Shown here: positions 13,447 to 22,100 of the stretch, piece after piece
Numbering within the stretch: position 1 is the first letter of the stretch
Layout: every line of letters starts with the position of its first letter
Assembly (NCBI GenBank): GCA_029204225.1
Contig: CM055093.1
Span: 34,172,525-34,236,524, forward strand
Direction: 5' to 3'
Length of the DNA: 64,000 bases
DNA from: Diphasiastrum complanatum
Lineage: Eukaryota; Streptophyta; Lycopodiopsida; Lycopodiales; Lycopodiaceae
The notes under the pieces: model-generated
Told to the model about the DNA's origin: nothing
The model's database searches: none
What the model saw: only the letters and a program-made list of their open reading frames with translations
Program-made: the position numbers and the translations under genes

Positions 13447-13526
<80 letters not shown>

Positions 13527-16110
13527 TATTAATGTGTTTTCCATACCAAAAGGCATATAAGACAAAGAGTACATATCAAGTGTGTGATGCAAGTAGGAGC
13601 GTGTAAAACGTCTCCGATAACAATAAGAAAACATATATGAAGTGTAGCTACTAAAAATAGCTACCAATATCTGATAACTGCTAATGACAAAATGTAACTA
13701 TGATGGCGGTGATGGTATGCATGTATATGCCCATCATAAAATCATTAATCAAATCCTGCTGCCGCGGAAGAATGATGTAATGGAGACTGCAGCTGGAGGT
13801 AATGTGTGCTAATGACGTTGTCTAGGAGGTCATCTGTGAAGTGTGTGTCTCATGTCAGTGATCGTACAAGCAATAGGAATCTGGGTGGTACGCCGTCTCA
13901 CGTCTCTGTGTCGGGAGTCGTCATCAACCTCACTATAGATCTTGTCGCAGAAGTAACATCTTTTCGATCATGAACGCAACACAACGTGGATCCTCATATG
14001 CTACAGTCGATCGTAGAGTGACTGGTGCATCTTGACAAAGTCTGTATGTTTTTCTCGTCTCATAGTATGCTAGACATTTGAATAAAAAGTGCTCCTCAAA
14101 CTCTATTTCGGAAAGTGAGCACATCGTACAGTCAAAAAAATACATACAATCTAACTACACAAGGATATGCCAACTATTCCTCGGCAACGATGCCAAAAAT
14201 TTGTAGCGGCCTTGGTTACCTGTCACGCGTAAAATGTTGTTTTCGAAGAAATAGTGCTTCCCTTTTGAAGTTAGCTTACTTCCTACAATCTTCCTAGTTA
14301 ACCACACCTATCTTACCTCCCTTCCTACCTTAATCACAAGCAAAATATAAGATTAATGGTTGAGACAACTTTCACCCTCCTCTCTCTCACCTCTCTAAAG
14401 ATCACAAGAACAAACAAAGGAAATGAAATAGCAAATGAACACAAGCATCAAGCATAAAAAACGAATCCAAAACCACTCATCTTGTTACACAAGGCAAGCG
14501 AAAGGGGAACCTATATCATCTGAAGATACGTGTACCCTTAGAGCAAGCTCATCAGATCCATAAATCGATGGATATTCTATGGCATAGGAGACTATGTCAT
14601 ATGAATACAGTTGCTCTATACAACACTAGCCGGAATGGAGTATTCACTAGTGTCAGCATCAATCATGTGATGCATGTAACAAAGGAAAGATGTCATGAAC
14701 ACCCTTCACCAAGGACTCTTTCAGAACGAAACAACTCCTGGAACAGGTGCATTCTGACATCTGTGGACCCTTTGATGTGGTCTCCTTGGGAGGTTCGAAA
14801 TACTACATGGGTTGAGGCAGTAGGTACAGCCAACTACTACAAAATAGGACAGGTAAGTCTGGAGTTCCCCATACTACACATGAGGTATGGTGGTTTAACA
14901 AGCCGAGTTTGACACATGTGCGCGTCTTTGGATGTGTTGCATACGCCCACGTTCCAGATCAGAAAAGAAAGAAGCTGGATGAAAAAGTGAAGTAAGGATT
15001 CCTAGTAGGATATCATGTGCACTCATTAGACTATAGGATCTACATGCCTGGCAGCAGACAAATAAAGACGGTCAGAGATGTCAAATTTGACGAATCAAGA
15101 ACAATCAAGAACGGAGATCCAGTCGGCTACGAAATCCTTAGCAAGAGCTATTACGATCTGCCCACAGATAAGATGGGAGAGAGTGGAACAACAGTGTGGA
15201 TCAACAATTCAGATTCAAGGTCTTCAATGTCTCTGTATGTAGGTAGGATCATCCTCCATGAAAATTCGTGTGTTCTTCAATTTGGCTGTTTGCCGCAAAG
15301 CATACCTACGGCTGGTGGCTGAGGTAAAATGAATGATCAAGGTGGTATTATCTTTTTCGTGCTCCATGCTATATCCATCCCTTTGCTGTATGGCCGAGTG
15401 TGGTGCCAAGAAAGCATTTTGAGTGTCCACAATACTGCGTACTATTTACTTTCAGGTAGCCTTTCCTCTGTAAGAGTAGCTGAGATAACCGAGGAAATGG
15501 GTGCGATAGGCTTACTTCCTTGCTTAAGCACTGCTGTCCAAGACATGACCTGCTCTTTTTGTTGCTCGATCTTACCTTCCAATTCCTTGATTTTGAGGGA
15601 TGATTCCGGTATAGCAAGAATCGGTTGTGCATGGAGCTCTTGTTTTAGTGTGTCTACTTCTGTTTGCAATTTTGTATTGGCTTCCTGAAGATGGGACAGT
15701 TCCGTTTTGACCATATTCATCTCCGCTTTCAATCCTTGAAAATCCTGCAGTATCACATTGATGTTGGCAGCAATGTAGGATTCAACTGCTTTTGTGGGTG
15801 CGCAGGGTTCTTGAGAAGAAGGATAGATTGAGCTGGAAGAAGGGGAAGGACAAGAGGGCGACTGATCAGATGGAGTATATGGCTGGAAGGTGGATGAGGA
15901 TGAGGAGGAAGTGGCATCAGCAGGGGGTACTGGAGTAGTAGCAGCAGCTGCTGGTGACACAACAGCGGCAGCAGCAGCAGTAGCTAACGCAACTGCTGCG
16001 TTTGTTGCTAGCGTAGCAGCTGCTGCTAGCAGCAGCGAGGGGTGGGGGAAGGAGGAGGGGGAGAGATAGGGGTGCCTTCTTTGCCATGGCAAGAGGGGGA
16101 GAGAGATGGC

Positions 16111-16167
<57 letters not shown>

Positions 16168-19100
16168 GCCTTATTAAGAGTTCAAATCTTATTTTTGATG
16201 AGTGAAATCTATTCAGATTCCATTGCTTCACTCAACTTATGTGTTTGAGGCTACTCCGCAGATGTTTAGAATGCTTGAGGAGAATACCTATTATGTGGAT
16301 ATTGAACTCCGGTCGATCTTCAAAGGGCTGGATCAGTTTTTTTGTACTCAACATTTGAACTGGAATTTTCTGCTCAAGAAGCATGATTGGTGTCAACATA
16401 GGAGATTGAGGAGAACAAGGTCACTAAGTGATCTCAAAATAGGCATTAGTATTGCCTTCAAATCTCACAGTAGAGAGGGCAGTCTTCTTACCGATTCTGA
16501 AATGGATATTGGATATCTATTCCAGTATTTCTTTGGTTGCATTGCGATTTTTAATGTTCCTTTTGATTTAATGAATACACTCGTCGCATCTCAACAGTCT
16601 TTGAATGATATATTTCGTTCATACCTTGGTCAATGCATAGTGGTATTCTTAGATGATGTGTTCATCTGCAAACAAAGGCTTAAGGAGCATGAGAGAATTC
16701 AATTGCTAGAAGTATCTCTTGGAATTGGTTGTGAATTGGATCCTATATTTGGGTATAGGATAGCCAATTAATCCTTTTGATTTTAAAAGAAATTTCCAAT
16801 CTCTTATAAAAGTTTTCTAGAGAGATGACAAATGAAAATATCAGAATCGTGAAAAGACAATAATAAGTGCCTTCCAAAAAGGATTCACCTTAATATACAC
16901 AAGTCTTTTCTTCTAGATATTCTCAACACAAATGATAGTAACTATCATCTATTTCAGCTCCATCTATGCATAAGAGACTATCCGGGATAAAGAAATTGAA
17001 GATACCAACATCCCAGAACATTCCAAGTTCCAAGCCTTATCCAAGTAGCAATTCACATGAAGCAGAAGATTCTTGGAGGGGAAGCTGGTGGTATGGGACA
17101 TTAGTGATTCCAAAGGGAATTGCTTGTGCGAGAGTGATCTGTACACCAATGGTTAGTGATTACTGTAATGGTAATACTAATAGGTAAATCCATGGGTTAT
17201 TTTCTTAGGGTATTTTAGGAATATAGATTCGGATCCCAAATCGTATCTCATGATTTACAAAATCTAGAGGCCCTTAAATCTATTTCATTTTAATTTGAAC
17301 CTATACTTTTTAGAGATTTCTTGAATACGGGACAATTGGTTTGAGATTCATATAACTCCTTCCAGTGGGGAACTATGTTTTGAAGGACTGATCATTGTTA
17401 TATGAAATAATACTTCTATACGGTTGTGAATACGGCTCAGAATCTATTGACATTTTCAGTTGATTCAGATAGTGAGGGAATGAATGAATTTATGGAATTT
17501 AGACTTCCTGAACCCAAATAATTATCTCTATTTGATAGTTGATTATTGAGATGTAATATTTCTATCACTCAGGATAAGATATTTTATGATTTGGGAGAAA
17601 GTCCGGTTTGTAATAGTATTGGATACTCATTATTGACTTTTCCTGATCTTTAATATTTTATACATCGTCTCCTAGGGACCTTTTTTTAATGGAAATTATG
17701 GAATGTCTTTTAAAAGGGGGAGATGAAGAGATAGGAACAAAACTTTCAATGGATCAGCTGGTTGCATAGATTTTTGAGAGAAATCCAATATGTGTGCAAA
17801 GTTTGAACTCTTCAAGTGAAATAGAGGAACTCTCCATGGATTTTTGTGAATAATCTGGAACTAGAGGAGTTTTGGGGGTTTTGAGCTGTGAGTTATTCAT
17901 GATTATGGATAGTTGGGTGAAGATTTAATTAGGTTCCACTAATTGGTTTACCAAGTACCATTTTGTTATGGATTGGATCAGGTTGGAATAAAGCTCTAAT
18001 CTTAACCTTGTGTCCAAAGATATCTGTACAAGGCAACCTAATCTTGGTATGAATACTAAGATCTGATGTAGGTTGATTGATTGAAGAATTTTGTTAGTAA
18101 AAGTTTGATGGTTGGAAAACTTATGGATGGGAAATTATTCACTTCAGACATTTCCTAGATATGTTATTTACTCATGAGGAATAGAGTCCTTTTGTAGCTG
18201 AGTTGCAAGATTCTCAATGAGTTATGTAACATATGCAGATTTTGGGAGGAACATTTTGATCTGTTTTTTTTTTCTTTAAAAAAACGTTCCGACCCAATAC
18301 GTTCCGGAATGTACGGAACGGACGGAACGGAACGTTCCGACCCATTTTGGTCAGAACGGGCTTCTAAGATTGGATCATAGTAGAATGTTTGGTCATGTAC
18401 ATTTTAATCTTGTGGATCTACTATTCATTTCCTACGTACTGAGTTTATATCGTATTCTTAAACTAGTCAGTGAACGAACAAGTAATGTTCGGAACAGTTA
18501 CTTGTAGGTTAATGTCTTTTTTGGTGAAAAGAAGAAATAATTGATTAAAAAATAATTTAGAAGAGGATCTAAATGTGGTGTTATACTCGGATAGGCTTCA
18601 GGAAAACGTATTCGGCACTTAGACATTTGAGATTTCTGAATCATTAGCAATTAACTTGAGTGGCTGGTTTACTCCTGAATAAAGTTAATTAGTTAAGCGA
18701 ACAATGTGAGGAGAATTCGCTAGGGACAGTTTGTTTTGTTATATATTGCTTATAAGACACATGATTTGTGAATCATTGTGATTCATTGGTATAACTTATG
18801 TGCATAGAATATAGGAAATTCTGGGTATGAGTATTTTTCAAATGGGAAATAGACTCTAAGTTATTGACTGTATCCAAGTGAGCTCGTCTTGGATGACAGA
18901 CTTTAACGAATATCAATAGTTACCATGAAATTCAGTTGGAATTCAGCAGAACTTTGTAGTCACCTAGGATTTGTTCTAGGTGATTGTAGAAAATTTATGT
19001 AGTTGAAGACGTGTGTTAAAAATGGTTTTGGTATGCCTTATGTCTTTAATTATCTGATGATCACATAGTTGGATAACTCATATTTTTGTTAAGAATTGGG

Positions 19101-22100
19101 TTGGAAGAATATTCTTAAAATCCAGTAATTTTCCTTGGGGAAGAAGATTTTAGAATGATTCTTATATTTCCTGAGTGGTATGATGAACATATACTTGAAT
19201 ATCTTTTAATGATTAAGTGTGGTTTTGGAATCTTGCGAATTATGATTGACGAATCATAAGATTCTAAATATTTATGATTGACGGATCATGAATAGATACT
19301 GAATTGTTACCAGAAGATTATAAGGAAATGCGACGATTCTTATGTATAATGAGTAATTTTCAATCTGTTGAATGAGTCAAGAATTTAGATTAGTTTTGTT
19401 GAGAATCCAAATTTCGTTACTCTAGTGTCTGATTGAGAACTTATGTATCTCAAAAGCATTCTCTTAAAGTAAATTGTTTTACTTGTAGAGAGATTGCTTA
19501 AATTAGTGGTTAGTATTCTGCTACAGATTGTAGTCCATAAGTGCTTGTGTACGGGTTTCAACCTGGATCTCCGGTTATTTGGGAGATAGAAAAATCTATC
19601 AAGATTGGATGGTAGCTATTTTCTGGCATCATATGCTAGAAATAGGAGCATTTAACTCAAGAGAGTATTTGTGGTACTCAGGGTTGAGTTAAAATCAATT
19701 TTTTATCTTAATGGATCATAGTTGCACGAATTGCGGTTCGAACCTCGAACCGCGGCTCGAACCTCGAACCGCGGCTCGAACCGTTTGAACCATTCGGAGC
19801 CGGATCGAGAACCGGGGAAAAAAAAGAAACCAAAAAGCCAAAAAAAGTTTTGGGAAATTTTTTTTTTTCCGGTTCGAACCAGCCTGGCCGGTTCGAATCG
19901 GTTTGAACCGGTCAAATCGGCCCGATTCGAATCGGCTTGTAACCTTGTAGTGGATCTCCTAGAGATTTTGGTAGAATGGACTGTTATACTGGCCCTTGTC
20001 CAAGTAGTGAGGTAATGCCAAAACTTGAATGATATCAAAGTTTAGAAAATGTGTCTCGGCTAGAAGTCTAATTTTATCGTTAGTGGGGCCAACTAGACAA
20101 TCTAAACATATGATTAATAAATAGGTTATCGGATATACGAACGAGAACCCTCAGGGAGATTTGACATGGAGATACCAATCGTGCCCAATAGATTATAAGC
20201 CTGAGATTATCAAGAGAGACATTACCCATGCCTGTAGACCACTCTAGAAGAGTGCACAAAATGGGGTTTTGTCACCACTCGTGTGTTGTCTCTTATAGAC
20301 AGAACTTTATGTAAGTAGATGCTTAGTCTAAAGATGGGCCAGAGTAATGGAATGTGGGATTGAGGGCTTACTTTGAAATTATTCGTCCGATCATCGAGCT
20401 TGGAGACGTGGCCCAAATTGATGTGCAATTTGCCTCTGCTATGTACAATTGTAGGCGTAACTATAGTGTCGAAGAAATTACACTTAATTGGCACATCTCG
20501 TATATGTCTTACAAAACAAAGCTGCTCCAAATTGATTAGGGAAGATTGATCTCTCCCCAATCAACAAGTGATGGCCTCTTTCATATCAAATATGGCAGCT
20601 GTGAAAAGTACACCCAAATATTTTCAGGAAGAGACCATTTTCGAAGGTTGAGCATCTAATGTGAGTACTTGTCGTTGCATGAAGCAATTAGTTGTATTGA
20701 AGACCCTAATTTTGGTTTTCTTTACGTTGACCTCCAAGCCCCTATGTTTGTGCAACGAGCGTACGGCTAAAGATTATGTTGCAAACCCTTCTCGATAGGG
20801 GAGATAAAGACCACATCATTTGCATATATATATGGATTTCACTATGTCTCCCAATATGCAACTTGGGCCTCCTTGTTGAGACAGAGTGAATAACCACGCT
20901 TCACTCCTATAGGCTCAAATATGGCCATAGGCGAGAGGGAATAGTCCCCCACGCTCTCATATAGTATCATAATAGCTAATACATTATCCGGTGAGAGGTG
21001 AATATCTTGCAGCCTCTATATCAGCATATGAAGAGATAGTGACTCAAAAGCACTTTTGAAATCCACAAAGCAATAAACCTGATCGCTCTTGAACTTAGCC
21101 TCCTCAAACGGTGCTTTGAAAGTGAATATATGATCAGAAGGGGGGTGGTGTGCTCTAAAGCCAGCTTGTTCAATAACATGCAACTAATGCGTCTCTGCTC
21201 ATTGCTCACTACACCTTGGACAATGGATCCATAAAGCTTGGCTAGAATATTACCAGTCATGATGGTGCAATGATTTTTTGGTCTCATGGGGTCACCTCTT
21301 ATAAGGATTGGGTATGTAGCATTGGTGCACCAGGAGGATGGACATCACTTGTATGAATGCTAACAATGTGTTGATAATTGTGGCTAGGACATGGGATAGA
21401 ATGTCAATTGCATGGATTGGTAGCTAGCCTTCAAGCTCCATAATATCACAAGCATGGTTTCAGGGTGATTCTGATTTATATCATTTGGAAGGGGAGGAAA
21501 TGGAGGTAGCTGTGTGGAGGGTGGAGGTGAGAAAATTGTCCTGGACATTCAGTGGACTATCAAATCTCATATTAAGTAATAGGGAACATAATCAATCTTG
21601 CTAAAATGGAATTTGTGATGTGCAACATGTGTAGTGTGGAGCACGGTAGGTATGATATTTGTGTGAGGGTAGGGATAATGCCAAGATGAAAATCAAGAGA
21701 TGAGTGGTTAGAGAGAGTGGTAGGGGAAACAATGAAATTTGAGATGCGTGGAATGAAAGATATTGACCCCATAAGATAATTAACTATGCTATGTCCTACA
21801 TTGTGCATATGGCATGTGAAGTCATGTGTGGACCACCATTTGGAAAGGCCATTGTAGATGACCAGCTGATAGGCTTATCTAGGTTTAGTAGATGCTCGCC
21901 ATATGTTGTGATATCTGTCAATGTTCTCTGAATACAAATCTTGTCAATGTCTAGTGCATGGACCCATAGAGGATCAATCTCTACATCATGAATGGCAATC
22001 TGATATCCTATTGTCTTGACAATCAAGATGTAGAATATGTCCTAAATGAGATGATGTCAAATGAGATGTCCACATGTGGGAGAAGCTTTGTATAGGTTGC

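Larger units (their letters stand above)
16200..20100 (+). pseudogene. Highly degenerate Ty3/gypsy pol
   Basis: At about 16530-16700 the frame reads FNVPFDLMNTL, then LNDIFRSYLGQCIVVFLDDV, a gypsy RT with the catalytic LDD block. Near 19500-19600 pieces read VLVYGFQPGSPV, the integrase C-terminal region, with MPKLE beyond the MITE at 19.72 kb. Between them many stops and frameshifts leave no domain readable. Order and spacing fit one plus-strand gypsy body of about 3.5 kb with no LTRs found. It lies in intron 6 of FLY. Confidence 0.5.

Noticed and set aside
13398-13667. Ser-Leu repeat protein
   Set aside because: Translation of the (GA)n microsatellite and LINE 3' UTR; the same holds for frames over 16.1, 25.4 and 53.5 kb.
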